From the NCBI GenBank assembly GCA_900660155.1, contig CABFPE010000690.1, positions 179,497-243,496 of the forward strand: a stretch of 64,000 bases of DNA, written 5' to 3'. Positions 32,201 through 45,279 of this stretch are shown one piece after another. Within the stretch, counting starts at the first letter, position 1. Every line of letters starts with the position of its first letter. The translations under genes and the position numbers were made by a program. The stretch is from Hofstenia miamia (Eukaryota; Xenacoelomorpha; Acoela; Hofsteniidae). The notes under the pieces are model-generated. The model searched no databases, was not told the DNA's origin, and saw nothing but the letters and a program-made list of their open reading frames with translations.

Positions 32201-35200
32201 TTATATTTTGATATTAATAGTGACGGTCTACAGTTACCTAATCAAGTGAAGTCTACTGCTCACCAAATTCTTGCTTCATTTTATCGATGACAAAATAAAT
32301 TTTTTCCATAGCTTTGAATGTTGGAGTTACAAAGCCGGATATGGATTTTTTCCTTTACCAATTCATTAACAAAATAAAAATAATTCAGAATGTAAGAAGT
32401 TTACTATTGATTTGTTTTGATAACCAGTAAGATCTTTTGTTAAAACAAACTATGATTGTCAAGCATTGATTATTTCAAGTCCTTGGTCTAAAAAAATAAA
32501 GTGCGTATTTCAATTATTTCGCTTTCTACTCAAGAAGTTTTCAAGTATTTCTGCAAAAACAATTTTCACGAGCAAAATATTTATTTCTCATAATTATAAC
32601 TAAAAAATAATACTTTTCCGTTGTTTTCCGCAGCAGGGGTGAAATCAATGGACAAACTCATCTGATAAAGGCCTTCAACGGACGAGAATTTACAGAGATT
32701 GACAATGTCTATAAACCTAACCCTGATAAACGGACGAGAATTTACAGAGATTGACAATGTCTATAAACCTAACCCTGATATATATATGGGTTTGTGTGGT
32801 CGAAAACTGGAATATATCGCGGATATTTGGAATGAAGTACTTGCAAGTCTTTCTTAAAAAATATCAAGTACGTAGTTTGAAGCATTTACTGTAAAATACT
32901 CAAGTAGAATACTCGAATATCATATATTTGGTCAATACCCTGGGTGACATGCAAAAGGCGGTTATAAAGATTGTGCGATACATTTAAAAAGATATGCTAC
33001 AGCTATTGTTTAGTAATCGATGTGAAGCCAGCAATCAATTTTATGTGTCCACTTGTGAAATTAAGTGATTTGGACAAGCTTATTGCTTTACGACGCCATT
33101 TCATGCTGGTTGCTTATTTGTGAATAATGAGTCAACTGTTACTGGCATTTAGAAATCTGTACATATATTTGTAGCAAAATTTATCCCAAAATCCACTAAA
33201 TTTTCTCAAATATTACAAGGCAACATAATTTTGTTAAGCATACTCGTAGACAATTGGAACTTAAATATGACCATGCATTCGTTTGGCATCCTTCAGAGTA
33301 CTTGTAGATTCAAATAGTGTTTTTATAATTAAATTTTGAGGCATACGCAAACTTTACCATTTAAAATTGGTCTTAGTTTGTAAAAGAAACTCGTCTCTCA
33401 TCAAGTTTGTAGGAAGGATTTCTTTGCTTAATTGTTACCTGAGCTTGAAGCAATAGTCGCCGTGTTGTTAAATAGCATTTATTGCATTCCATGTGTTAGC
33501 AACGAATTTTCTTATATTACATTTTAATAAATATTTCTCATACACAGAACGCTTCCATAGAAAAACATTTACGGTAAATTTAAAATCCTAAAAAAACTTT
33601 TTAGCAGCGTCTTCAAATTTCTATATTTGGCAGCAATCTGGATTATCAGCTATTTTTGAAGTTGTAGAAGATTATTGTTGAAATATGAACACTTAGAAAA
33701 TTATATTTCTCACTGTAATCAGACAAATCACTAGCATGTAGTTTAAATTGCAGATATTATTTAAATTTATTATTTTAAAGTAAATTAATCAAGTTAAAAT
33801 TTTAATAGAATGTTTGCCATTGGGATACTTAAAATTTAATTTGGACGCTCAAGACTGACATGTTGGATCAGGTTGCCAAACCCAATCATAAAAATAGTAA
33901 TAAATATAATCATAGAAAATTTAACCAAATAGTAATTGAAAGAGCAAATAAAACAGGATAACAAACATATGGATATTTGATCTGAGGATTCTTAAGAAAT
34001 TTTAATGAAAAATGAGATCAAGCATGAGCTTGAAAAACGGCGAGTATAAAGATGAAAATATACAAAGGGAGAAGATTCACATATGAAATAGTTACTGAGA
34101 AACAAGTTAACAAGGTAAAAGAACTGCATTAATTGAAAAAGGTTTATTGAAGAATTAAACATTAAACCAATAATGTTGTTAGAAATAGCATACGCAATAT
34201 TTTTGTATCCTATTCAGTATTTGGCGAAGGACTGTTAACTTTGCGAATACGTTGGGAATCTATTATTTCATCTTCCATTGATTTTAGCTTCTAGGAAATA
34301 TCGACAGTGGAAAGTCTTTTATGGATTCAACGAAGTAAATCTGTGAAACCTTCGCCTTCCTAATATCACAATTGTATACTTGCTTTGGAATCTGATGCCG
34401 CATTTTCACAAAATAAATAAACTGGAGCATTAATTATTATCTTAAAAAATATAAAAATAATTGCAAGCAATGTGTAATGCGTCACATCTGTCAGCAGAAA
34501 AAAATTTCTTGATATTTGGCTGTCTGCTTCATTTCGAAAAACAACTTTCCACAACCATGTTCTGGATGCAAATAAGCAACGCTTTATTGCAAAGCTTCAT
34601 ATATTTGGAAAATCTCTAATTGGATTGGCAATGGGAGCGTATAAGTTCGTAAGAGACTTTTCTTCTGGAAATCTCTTAGAAACTAACTAAATTTAATGCT
34701 GCCTATAAATGGTTGAGAATGCACGTCAATTAAAACTCATTGTAGGAGGCACACTGCTCGCATATCTATTTGGGGTCTTACCCTGATACAATGACTTCAA
34801 AACGCGTGGTTGATACGCTGTTTTTCAAGGGAGATAAATAACTCGAATGTTTTCGTCTCACATCTCTTAATCTACAAAGCATTTTGTAATATTACGATTA
34901 GATTTTTGTAATCAAAAGTTCGTACTAGAAATTCATATTTATCCTACGAGCACTTTATCTTGTAATTACAGATAGGGACCCACATGGCGAAGAGTACCGA
35001 ATAATGATGACGTGTAAAACAGCATTAGAGTACTAGTCAGGCATCTTGCAAACCATACTAAATGATGAGTTTCAGAAGCTGCCTGTATTTATTATATCAT
35101 TTATTGTTTAATGTTGAATTTAATTTCATTATATTAATGGTAGGATACAGTATATCCTCATTATAACAAAATGAACATACATAATAATAAATGTAGCGAG

Positions 35201-38200
35201 CTTTTCCATTTTCACAAAATTTTTCACTTCTTTATTGCATATACGAACAATAAATAAATTTGTAAACATAGCAAAGCTTGGTTTCATAATATTATATGGG
35301 ATTATAATATAATATTTTGCCTACTATTAATAAGAATCCCTCGGTATATCTAAAATAATCAGATTTCTAATGCTCCAAAATTTCAAAAACCTAATGATAT
35401 GAATTGGATCATGAGTCGCCAAATTTTGCATTTTCCGGTTTTACAAACATTTTTTATAAATTGAGAAATATTATATGTAGTTAATAGCGCAAAAATATTT
35501 TAGAGATTAAAACCGTATGGAAAGAATCACTTCTTAACCCTATTCGTCTTGAAAAGTTGTGGAGCTTTCTTAATGGCGCTTTTAGCGGCGTCACAGCACA
35601 TTAAATTTTTTATTCTAAATATCTGCTCATTTTCTATATGGTTTTGTTTCTCTCTATATGGTTTTGTTTTATGCAAAGTTTCGTTTTAATACCATAATCC
35701 AGTTTAAAGTCTCATAAGCACTAGTTTTATAGTAATTAGCAAATGAAGTTAACGTAATATGGCCAAAGCAATCCTAATAAATTTTTTATATTTACTTGTA
35801 TGACAGTTCACAAAAAACAAGAAATATATGTCGTTCTAATTATAATGATAATCAATTTCAATTTATTTTTTATTGTTTATCGCGTTCATTATTCTTCAAA
35901 TTATGTCAGTTCTTTTATTAACACAAGAAGCAATGCTTTAAAAGGCAAGAAAAAATTAGCGCTACAGCAAAACCAACTAATCGCAGGTATATATTTATCA
36001 CTAGTTAGCATAATCCACAACAAGTTTAACTATTTAACATATATTTTTCACTGAAAAAAACCACTACAAAATAAAAATTAATAAAAAATTGATTGTACTC
36101 AAACCTCATATTGCAAAGTGCACGGAGGTCATTTAAATTACCTTTACAAGAATATGAAAAACAAAAATACTGTATAATGGCATTGGTAATCAAATTTATT
36201 AAGAAAAAACAAAGTTATAGCTTGAATGGGCTTTGAAAATACTGAACTTAGGAGGAAAGGCTTTTATATACGCCTAGGGAATTGACTTGTTTAGATTCGA
36301 GTCGAATTGGAACCCTAATTCGCGGGTTCGGGTCGAGTTACAATTATACTTAATTTTCTCTTTAGGCTAAGCTATATATAACTGTGCTACCTTATATAAA
36401 TGTACGACAGAAACATAATATGATAAACTAAATGAGAAAAACCAAGCCTGATGGCTTACAAAATGCATTGAACATTTCCTATTCTACTGCAGGAAAAAAC
36501 TTAACATATATCACAAATGCATAATTCACTTTGACCGCTAGCATCAAACAACTTCGCTTCACTAATGATAAACAAGGATGGTTTTGCTTAAATTCATTGC
36601 AAATTGTTTAAAACACCACACTCAGTACACAAAATCAATGCCGAAAATTAGTTTTAAAGATTTTTATCATAAAACGCACTAGCTGTCTACATTATGTAGA
36701 AAGTACAAAGAACACACTCGAAAAATTTACTTCGCCTGAATTTATTTTGGAACTATAAAAAAATTGCCAAAACCGAATCAAAAAAAATTGAAAAAGGACT
36801 ATTTAAATGTGCTATAGGCATTGAAAATATTTCTAAACAAATTTATGTTTTTACATAATAAATGGAAATACAAAAACTCCTTTTAAACGAGAGCATGAAA
36901 TAACACGTATTTTTAAATGTTAATTGCAAAAAGCGATTAAATCTTATACGGAAATGGACAACACACTTTAAAACACTTTTAAAATTCGTTCTTACTTTTC
37001 AAATAATGAACATTTTAAAATTTCCCTCAATGCAATCATCAAGCTTCACAATAATTTTAATTTGCCATGAAATCATAGGGCAAAATCAAGACCTTTTAAA
37101 TATTATTTAAAATTAAAGGGTGTTTAGACTGTAATGTCATTGGAAAACTTTAGGTAAAAATGATGAACGGATAGGGAATCTACCTTTATTTAATTACCAT
37201 GATGAAAATACGAAATTTTTAAAATGCCAAATCTTTTTAAACCCGTTTTCAAATCCGATATTACAAGTCGCACCGCTTATAAACGCAGCCTTTTCAACTC
37301 TGGCTTAGTTACAGCTTGAGAAAAAATCATTTGGAGGAGATGTGATCCCAAATATCAATATTAGTTTTTTAAAAGCACTTTTCTTAAATTAAAATTAAAC
37401 CATATCTCTAAGCTCTAAATAAACATAATTCAACACAATTGAGAGCTGTACCTTAAAAAATCGCCTATCAACTTCGTCCAGAAGCACAAAGTTGATATAA
37501 TAGCGAACAGAGAAGCGTTGCTCAATGTCACGTAGTGTAGGCGTCAACGCTGGAACACTGACTAGAAATAAACGGAATGGTATGCTGTCACTTTTACCAG
37601 GCGAACCGTCCATTACCTAAAAATAGAATCATAAGCAAGAAATAGCAATGAACACCCCTATACAAAGAAAATGGACTGTTTTTATAACATAAAATAAAAA
37701 TAGCAGGAAAAAAAGGTTTTTAAGGATAATATAAATTTAATATATGAAGCAAAGAGCATTAACTGACTACAACTCATTCTTACACAATTAAAAAAATAAG
37801 TTAGACCACAAACTAGTGGAAAAAACAAGTAAAATTAAGTAAGTTTCACATATGAATACAGAAACGTATAATGAAAACATGTAGATCTTTATAAGAATTA
37901 CTGCTTCAAAAAATAATAGTTTTAGGAATAGTGAGATAACAATTTCCTGGAAATTCTATATAGGAGTTATCTAATGAATGGTCATTTTTAAAATTAGACA
38001 CTGATTTACAGTGTGCTTAAGTAGACAAAAAGTTAATCAATGAATAAAATGCTCACCTCGTACAATGCAAGGGTGGTCGTTGTTGTTGTTGCATCCTCGT
38101 GTGTGCTGCCCCAAGTGCTTTCTCTTCTCAACAGTTGAACTTCCATTTTCTGAATTTTCAATCTAATCAGAGTGAAGGATACGCGGCCAACAATAACGTC

Positions 38201-41200
38201 AGTCAAACAATATCGAGATTTGTTCAATTCGACATCCAAGTGTAATGATGCTTCAATCCCAACTTCCATGCGAACTGGATCAGGCAAACTATGACTTGGA
38301 TAATAATACAAAGTGTGAACCTTAATAAAATTGATTCAATAATAAATTGATGCTCTTAAAAGATCCAGTGACCTTAATTATTTTAAAAACACAAGATAAA
38401 GAACTACCTCTACAATCATGTTATCAATTTGCATTTTAAAAGGCACGCAAAATATAAAGAATATATAAAATTCAAAATTTAATAGTTTTGAACAACTTCA
38501 ATTCGATTGCATGATTTGAACGTGGAGCATGTAATTCATTGCAAAAAATAATTGGAAGCGAGTAATTAGGCTGAATAATTTATAAACCCACTCGTGATTA
38601 TAAATTGAAATAAAAAATATTATAATAGATGACAAAAAAATATACAGCGAAGGGTTTCTCTCTAATTACATCACTAGCAAGTCTTCGGGAAAGAGTAACT
38701 TTAACCATATATCTGACGCAGACTGCATCACCTTGGTAGCTTTCATGGGACTTTGGCGCATTGACGAATGCGAAAGTTAGGGTAGAGCTATGCACAAGCT
38801 CCCCTGGTGAAGCCAACTGCTGTACCATTAGCAGAAACTCATGCCTACTGTTTTTATCACCTGACATCTCTATATAGCCAATCTAAACAATCGAAACTAT
38901 TTTTAAAATTGAAGCATGAAGTAAGAACATTCAGAAAAACTTTTAATATATAATTTCGTTTTCAGAAATAGCAAGTTAGCAATACGTGATTCAATTGACA
39001 ATCTAATTTTCAATTGTATCCATATCCCAACATCAAAATTGAGTTAAATCAAGTAAAACACACAAGCCAATAATGAAACATTGACCATGCACTGCTAAAA
39101 TATAAATGATTATCTACAAAAGTTTGAATTGATTAGACACAATAAGAAAATATATACTATGAACAAATTTACAATTATTTAAACAAGATCATAACAAAAA
39201 TGTATTTTTTCCTTATAGTGTCAGTGGAACCTGGTAAAATAATGTATTTATTAAAATGAGGATGATTCAAAGCATTTCTATTATTTGAAAAATTTCAAAG
39301 TTTGACATTCGAGATGCAAAAACATACCGAATTATTCACTTGAATACTTCATACAAGATCACAAAAGTTGATATATCCGAAATCACAGAAATAAAGATAA
39401 AGTGGACTCAAGGATTATATTTTATTAAAATCCGAAAATAAGTTTAAAGATGTTTGCATAGCTTAATTGATATAAAGTGCTTTAAAATAATCACAAAATA
39501 GCATGCGGTTATAGGCATTGATTCTAATACCGTTTGAAATTTTCACATTGGATTAGCGCACAATGACGTCTACAATAAAGTGTACAAGGCAAAGTTATTT
39601 AAAAGAAATACTTTCTTACGCATTGCTTAAGATTTACACCAATATATTAGTTATTTAGATCTACTTATGGGAAAATAGAACAACACAGTTTCCACTGCTC
39701 CATTTCGAGAGGTTCGCTCAAAAGACCACAGCTCATAACTTCTACTTTTTGCTAGCTAGCAACTTTTACTCTAAAAACATTCTTTGTCACTCTCATAGCT
39801 TAGACTTCAATTGCGCGTTCAAACACATAGCATTTCAAAAACATCATACAGTATGTAGCCATGTTGAACGGAACTTTTTCTAACACACATGATCAATTAA
39901 CACAAAAAATTGCAGTGTTTTAAACGCATATAGGTTTAGTAATTGACTCAGAAATTGGCATCCAATATTTTGTCTATATTGTTGTCGTGAATTAAGTTTA
40001 TCTGCGTCTATAACTAGATATACCTGTTTTTGAAAACCTGCTAAAGAGACTAAATCTTTAATGATTTAAACCATGACATTTCTCTCGTGCTTAAGGTTTG
40101 CAAATTGCGTGGTCCTTGTTATTGCTATCCTGATGGTGTTCATGAAACTTGCTCAACTCTTTCCATTGATTTAAAGTACCTTTACTAATACACTGTTAAA
40201 ATCTAGTCAGCTCCTTCCTTTCAAGTCAACTCTTACCACCCAATAGCCATGCTTTCTCCGTTGTCAACCATCCTTGAGCGCCTTGTTTATCGTTACGTGT
40301 TCCCAAGATTCTTTCATCCTATTAGTTCTTTTGCAATCTTTCAAGTCGTTCAACCATCACAAACTGCTATCTTCATTCCGATCATAATGATCCCGGTTAC
40401 ATTATCTTTCTTGACATTTCTAAAGCTTTTGATAGGCACCCTCATTTTATTCATCTTGACAAGTTAAGTTGATTTGGCTTTGATGCCGATATCATCCTTG
40501 CAATTAGTATAGTAATAATCTTCCACATGTATTTTGTTTAAAGCGTCTAGACTGATTGAAATCTCGAAATCAAAATGGAACAAAATTATAAACATGTTCG
40601 AAGAAAAATTAAATAAATTTTACAATCAAAACAATCACTATTAGGAATATTCAAAGAATTAAGCGCATAAAAAGATTTCACTTGAAATTTACGACCTTTA
40701 AGTAAATGTGCATATTTTATAACTTTGTAAATATACATGTACAGTAATGTTTATTTTATTTAGCAATAAATTTGTTTTGAGTCTTAATATTTCAGTCATC
40801 GCTTAACATACTATTACTGCATCTCACTTATCTAGTTCGGTTCATATAACTTTTTCCCAATTATCACACATTATCGACATCTACTTATGGTAGTTTCATC
40901 CCATTGCAGAGGATATCACAGAAAGTATTTTATATTTGAACAAATTTCAATTTACAGGATACTAGATTTCCCCCATTTTGCTAGAGTAGAACTGACGAGG
41001 AATACAAAAGATAGTAACAATGCGTAATTGGAAAGAATTATCTAAAAAAGCCAGCAATTATTTTCACTTGAAGCCCCACAATTAATATAGAAAAAATACT
41101 ATTTATACAAATTTTTACATTTGTTCATAAGGCTTTTGCAAAAAGGAATTTATACTATCATAATTTACCTTATTTTTAAACAATAAATTTAAATTTTACA

Positions 41201-42353
41201 ATAAGCAATTCATATGAATGAGCATAGTAATGTCTACTTCAGTCAGAAAAGAACATTAGTTAGGCTGTATTAAATTTACATATAGACGATTCCATTTCAA
41301 AAAGTTTGTATCACATTGAGAAATAAATTTATCTCCCCTAACTAAATGGAATTGATGTTGACAAAAGTAGAAGGCACACTTCCAATTTGTCTCTTCCCAT
41401 AATTAAAAGATAAAAAATAATTGCGGTCTGATAAACACTGACATCATATTCGGTATCTTGATACGATAATGTCATAAATAAAATTGTATAATATTTAATA
41501 TTATTTTATGTGCTTTATTTTTCCACATTACAATTATCAATGTAGAAATAACCAACCTTGAATTGGTAAATATTATGGTACAGTCTCATGCCCACTGTAC
41601 TCTTGACCAATACTTCTGCATCCTTCTGCAAAGTTGATCTTGGATTGAACTTCTCTCTTTCAGTTTTTATAGTATTCCCCAAATCAAACCTACACATCCT
41701 GTATTGTCTTACCGGTAATAATCTTACCTATTCACCCAAGTCTCCTTTAATGAGGACTATCTATCTCCCTTAGCTTTCTGATTTATTCTTCATACCCAAG
41801 CACCTGCATACACTAATACATTTACCTCTTTTATGCTATTATTTTCTATATCCTTTAATGCTTTGTTATATTTTGCTGCCTCTGCTGCTAATTCACTTCT
41901 TTTGTTTTGTTTTTGAACGGACAATGTAGTTCGGTTATCTAATTCTTACTCATTATTGCCTTGTTTGCTGCTTCAGCCTCCAGATCTTCTAATTATGATA
42001 CTTCCCTTATTACATTCATCACATGTTTCTTATTATTAACATATAATTAAGGAGGCTCGTACATGTACAAATTTAATTACTCGGAGTGTGCAGGTGTAAA
42101 GTGACAATATAGCAAGTGGAAGTAAAATATTTCATAGAGATAAACTTACTAATTCAGCTTTAATGCCATTGTGTTGCAGTGGACCCTTGGATGGCAGTGT
42201 GATATGAGCTTTACCCTTTACTGACTCTCCGTCATAGTATAGCAAATACTTTTCGCATTTATCATCATAACTGTTGAAAAGTTCAATTTGTTGCCGCTGA
42301 GTTGCATCATCAATTGTCAGGGCCATATCCAGTTTGGAACCGAAAATATTCAT
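29125..42353 (-). CDS. VPS26: VPS26, retromer cargo-selective subunit (five exons)
   Basis: Spliced exons 42353-42150, 38882-38646, 38320-38057, 37616-37452 and 29205-29125 encode 316 residues (68+79+88+55+26). All four introns are GT-AG and phase 0. VPS26 is an arrestin-fold protein that, with VPS35 and VPS29, sorts endosomal cargo. Seen here: YLLYYDGESVKGKAHI in the N-lobe, HNGIKAEL, IEMSGDKNSRHEFLLMVQQL, YMVKVTLSRRL, MEVGIEASLHLDVELNKSRY, YEVMDGSPGKSDSIPFRLFL, RFSVRYYINFVLLDEVDRRF and EQEIFLWR. Each aligns in order with human VPS26A/B (about 327-336 residues), so it is not the VPS26C paralogue. It is more divergent than typical animal VPS26, has a Thr-rich loop (HEDATTTTTTLA), and a shorter N-terminus and tail. 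Introns 4 and 1 hold transposon fossils. The start is the first in-frame ATG, one base after a possible acceptor. Confidence 0.93.
29206..30479. other. VPS26 intron 4, proximal part, nothing recognised
   Basis: AT-rich intron sequence with short, random-looking open frames only. I see no exon, repeat or element here. Confidence 0.5.
30480..31710 (+). pseudogene. Mutator-like transposase-domain fossil inside VPS26 intron 4
   Basis: On the strand opposite to VPS26, decayed pieces follow the order of the animal Mutator-like transposase domain (the family with the G-S-W-Q-x-R-G and S-V-E-K-R-G-L-R-Y words). These are a Cys-rich start (CKCGYKKEF, about 30510), SMRIISQGYTKMEKF (about 30610), VSIFADESWQ followed by CGFSLFNGIYTTIVLKTGK (30790-30890), and SVEKRGLRHIEYLRDGEGKG (31030-31090). 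Then come GRGRLTNKTIDKLQK (31180-31225), HAIHASLVHVV and DTWSCKPGP, and a basic tail near 31640. In the family the words are D-G-S-W-Q and L-G-D-G-D, with Asp residues that are partly changed here. Frame changes and stops make it inactive. No terminal repeats were found. Confidence 0.7.
31711..37451. other. VPS26 intron 4, distal part
   Basis: About 5.7 kb of AT-rich intron. Apart from an exact 52-bp duplication (32677-32780) and a short CpG-bearing, TCGAGT-rich stretch (36295-36345) I see no gene or recognisable element. Reading frames here (for example on the minus strand at 34366-34554) look random. Confidence 0.45.
32677..32780. repeat. Exact 52-bp tandem duplication
   Basis: The unit begins AACGGACGAGAATTTACAGA and ends ACCCTGATA, and occurs twice head to tail (32677-32728 and 32729-32780) without differences that I can see. 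Identity implies a recent event or an assembly effect. Confidence 0.85.
37452..37616 (-). CDS. VPS26: VPS26 exon 4 (residues 236-290)
   Basis: Acceptor TTAG before GTA-ATG-GAC and donor AAG/GTACAG. Encodes VMDGSPGKSDSIPFRLFL, then LTPTLRDIEQ and RFSVRYYINFVLLDEVDRRF ending FFK. This is the most conserved C-lobe part of VPS26 (human YEIMDGAPVKGESIPIRLFL). Confidence 0.93.
38057..38320 (-). CDS. VPS26: VPS26 exon 3 (residues 148-235)
   Basis: Acceptor ATTAAG before GTTCACACT and donor GAG/GTGAGC. Encodes VHTLYYYPSHSLPDPVRMEV, then LNKSRYCLTDVIVGRVSFTL and IRLKIQKMEVQLLRREST. The Thr-rich segment before LALYE replaces the T-x-T-E-T linker of other VPS26 proteins. Confidence 0.93.
38646..38882 (-). 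CDS. VPS26: VPS26 exon 2 (residues 69-147)
   Basis: Acceptor TTTAG before ATT-GGC-TAT and donor GCT/GTATAT. Encodes IGYIEMSGDKNSRHEFL, LASPGELVHSSTLTFAFVNA and CVRYMVKVTLSRRLASDVIR. It matches human GQIELFNDKSNTHEF...LRYFLKVTIVRRL. Confidence 0.93.
38883..42149. other. VPS26 intron 1
   Basis: 3.27 kb intron bounded by GTAAGT (42149 downward) and TTTAG (38884-38883). It contains the LINE fragment described at 40190-40500 and nothing else I can recognise. Confidence 0.6.
40190..40500 (+). pseudogene. LINE reverse transcriptase fragment in VPS26 intron 1
   Basis: Plus-strand pieces read YHPIAMLSPLSTILERLVYR (RT motif 0-1, usually YRPISLLSxxSKILERLV) and, in a shifted frame, NDPGYIIFLDISKAFDRHPH (motif A with its Asp). 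It is therefore an N-terminal RT remnant of a Jockey/CR1-type LINE, antisense to VPS26. It differs in wording from the LINE pieces at 25.8-28.2 kb, so it is a different family. Confidence 0.7.
42150..42353 (-). CDS. VPS26: VPS26 exon 1 (residues 1-68)
   Basis: Starts MNIFGSKLDMALTIDD and contains KYLLYYDGESVKGKAHITLP and HNGIKAEL before donor TTA/GTAAGT. Human VPS26 has about five more residues at the N-terminus. The ATG is preceded at one base by GTGTTTTAG, a good 3' splice site, so either a 5' untranslated exon lies upstream or the message is trans-spliced at this position. Confidence 0.85.
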
Positions 42354-45279
42354 TCTAAAACACTTAATACGTTAAAGGAGAATCAGTTTCAAAATTGTCG
42401 CAGAATAATATATGATATATCAAACATCAATCGCAGAACAATTAACCATTAGAATTGTAGAAGTTAAACTCACTACACAAATATTAACGCCCTGAAAACA
42501 GATAGTTAAATCAAATATGTTCAAGTTACTATAAACGGAAAAAATATTAATAATGAGACTAAATACAAATTTAAAATGTAACAAGCTTATACATATTAAT
42601 TAAATATTGATCAAAAATGAATTTTTGAAAGTAGTGCTTGAAGAACACTTCAGAACACAATTGAAAAACGCCATGTTTCCTCAGATAGCCAGAAATTTAA
42701 AAAACATTTAATACATATATTTGATACAAACAAAAACAGGAAAATTAGTTCATGGTGAAAACGTTTTTCTCGGGAATTCGGAATGTTAAACTTTTACAAA
42801 TTCTAAGGTCTCAAATAATAAAAATATATTTGATTAACCTTATATAAGGCGAAGGTATAGAATGGAGTGCACGCAGACAAAATAAAAACTAATATAGGGT
42901 AAAAAACGATGAGAAATACAATAACATACGCAAAAATTTGAAAAATAATAGATATAGACCGAAAACTGTACTTAATTAACCAAATTCGTAGCACGCGGTA
43001 TATATTTAAGGATAATAGCACAAAAAACTTGGAATTTATAATAAATTTGAGTACACAAGATAAGTAGCTAATCACATAAATGGAAATTATTGCCTTGTTC
43101 CACAAGAAATTTTACTAATAAATTTAGTAAACGTATATTATTCAGTTTTAGTAATGTCAAAATGTTCAAGGCAAATATGCAAGATATTAATAATTTCTAG
43201 CCTTATTATTGAAAGTATATATAAATACTTATCAACACCTAAATCTTAAGCAATGAAACGTAAAGCAATCCAGACTTCCTATTGATAAACTTTGTTATGA
43301 TAAATTTGATTACTGGCCACAACATATCACTGGAAAGCAAAATCGATGCGATAATTCTGGTTACTCCTGAAGAATCCGTTTCAAGTGCACCAAATGTGAT
43401 GTTTCTCTCTTTATTTATGATCCAGCTTGCTTTTTTTTCCATAATTGATAATTTTATTTTTATCATCTGTTAATTGGATTCGTTTAGTTCTTGTCAAATG
43501 TTTGTAAGTATAAAAGTATTGGCATGTGTTTTTAAATTGAGTATAATGTAATAAATAGCAATAAAGTAAGGTAACAATATTATCAAATGTTGCATTTATT
43601 CACTATTTGCTAATTTTAACGGCAATGTACTCAAAAGAGTACACATTAATAAAATTAAAACTATGATATCAGTAACCTAGCAATTTTGGCTATTCAATGC
43701 TATTGGTTTTTTATTAATAAATTTATATTTATATATCTTGCAATTCAATCTTGCAATTCGGTAAAAAATTTGATACTGCGCCTTCTATGGGGCAAAATAA
43801 GTAAATTCACACAATGCCTTTATTAGGTGCACTGAAATAAACAAACGAATATATTTCTTAAGCGGATATCAATAATCACGATCGAACTTGAAATCTGCGT
43901 AATATTGGAAATGCATACGATAAGTACTCAAGGTGCCATTCAGACAATTTTTTTATAGAAAACACTATTTTTAATCCACTCGTAAAGTTATCGATTTTAT
44001 CATTTTCAAATTTTATATTTTCGAATACATCGTAAATCTTGAAAGGTGCATGATTAAAGTTCAACGGTCTAAAATCTTGACCAGCGCCACTTTCATTAGC
44101 TTAATGCAAAATTTCTTTTAATTGATATCAATATGTTTTAATAAACCAATTATTTTAATATGCAGGTTCGAAATCATTTAAAACACATTGTTCTATTCAT
44201 TTACCATACACCTGGTTACTGTTTCTTGTTAAAACAATTTATCCATAAAATTTTACTTTTCAAGAGAACGCTAATACAGTAGACTATCTCACCATAATTA
44301 TGCAATAAGTTGAAGTCAAAAATGACACTTTGCAATGCATAATTACAGAAATATATCAGGGAGGACATGAAGCTTTTTAAGCAATTGTTGCGGATACCAA
44401 ACATTTACTGTATGGAATTCTGTCTCCAGTGCGATAAGGTTTTAAAGATGCGCGATCTTCCTCAGGTTTACAAGTGGAACTTCTACCTGCCAAAGATAAG
44501 AACTAAATGGTATTGGTAGTCGGTGCTTGTTGTTGTACTGACAATGTTATTTATATATATTTTTTCTGGACGTTTTGTACCCGGTTTCAAATTAACATCT
44601 TTACTTCTTCTATATTGTTCTATAAAAGATTACAAATTGCTATTGATGTGTGTAATCAAAATATGCACTTCAATCAGATGAGTAATTAGAATATATAGAA
44701 ATGAAGTTAGTAAAGAAATTCAATGTTAGTAATAACTAATAACTATTATGCTTTAAAACATCACTGTAAAATCATTAACCAATTTTTAAAAAGAGTATAA
44801 ATAGCAGAAGTTATATTTACATTCATTGTTGATTATGCACAAATATATTCTGCCAAACCATATTTATCAAAAATCGGAATTCAAATTTGCAATATTACAC
44901 CCTATTATTTATAACAGCTACATGTGTGTAGGCTCACAGTGGTAGATTCAAGCTTAGTCTATGCATAATCTTCAGCTATTATATTATTTTGCCACTGGTA
45001 TAGGATATATTTTAGGGATTAGAGTGTCCCCCAGATATTCGAATTCTAAGAAATATCTCACTAGAGATTTTTTGGAACTTGCATTATAGTGCTTGAAATT
45101 TTTAGTAATTATTAGGAAATCTTCTTCATTCCATAGTTACAGTTTTCTAAACATCTGCTAATTTTATGTATGTTATTGTTTTGTTACTTGTGGTAGTTTT
45201 GCAAAAAGCTACTATTATTGTGATAGTGTGAAAAAACTAACTCCAAAACTATATGTGATATGTTAGAATCATTTCCAGC
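42354..45279. other. VPS26 upstream region, no certain gene
   Basis: The only reading frame with coding flavour is on the minus strand at about 43876-44100: SGAGQDFRPLNFNHAPFKIY followed by DVFENIKFENDKIDNFTSGL and ending LRRFQVRS. It may be an exon of an unidentified gene but I recognise no domain and no splice sites that convince me. Nothing else stands out. Confidence 0.35.

Noticed and set aside
36295-36345. TTCGAGTC / GGGTTCGGGTCGAG wording, tRNA-like T-loop
   Set aside because: No D-arm, anticodon arm or acceptor pairing could be fitted around it.
42803-43105. Minus-strand frame of 100 codons rich in Phe, Ile and Tyr
   Set aside because: AT-rich composition alone explains it; no motif, no splice context, no homologue recognised.
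43239-43473. Overlapping frames on both strands (GALETDSSGVTRIIASIL on minus)
   Set aside because: Neither strand shows a recognisable domain or splice sites; both open by chance or old decay.
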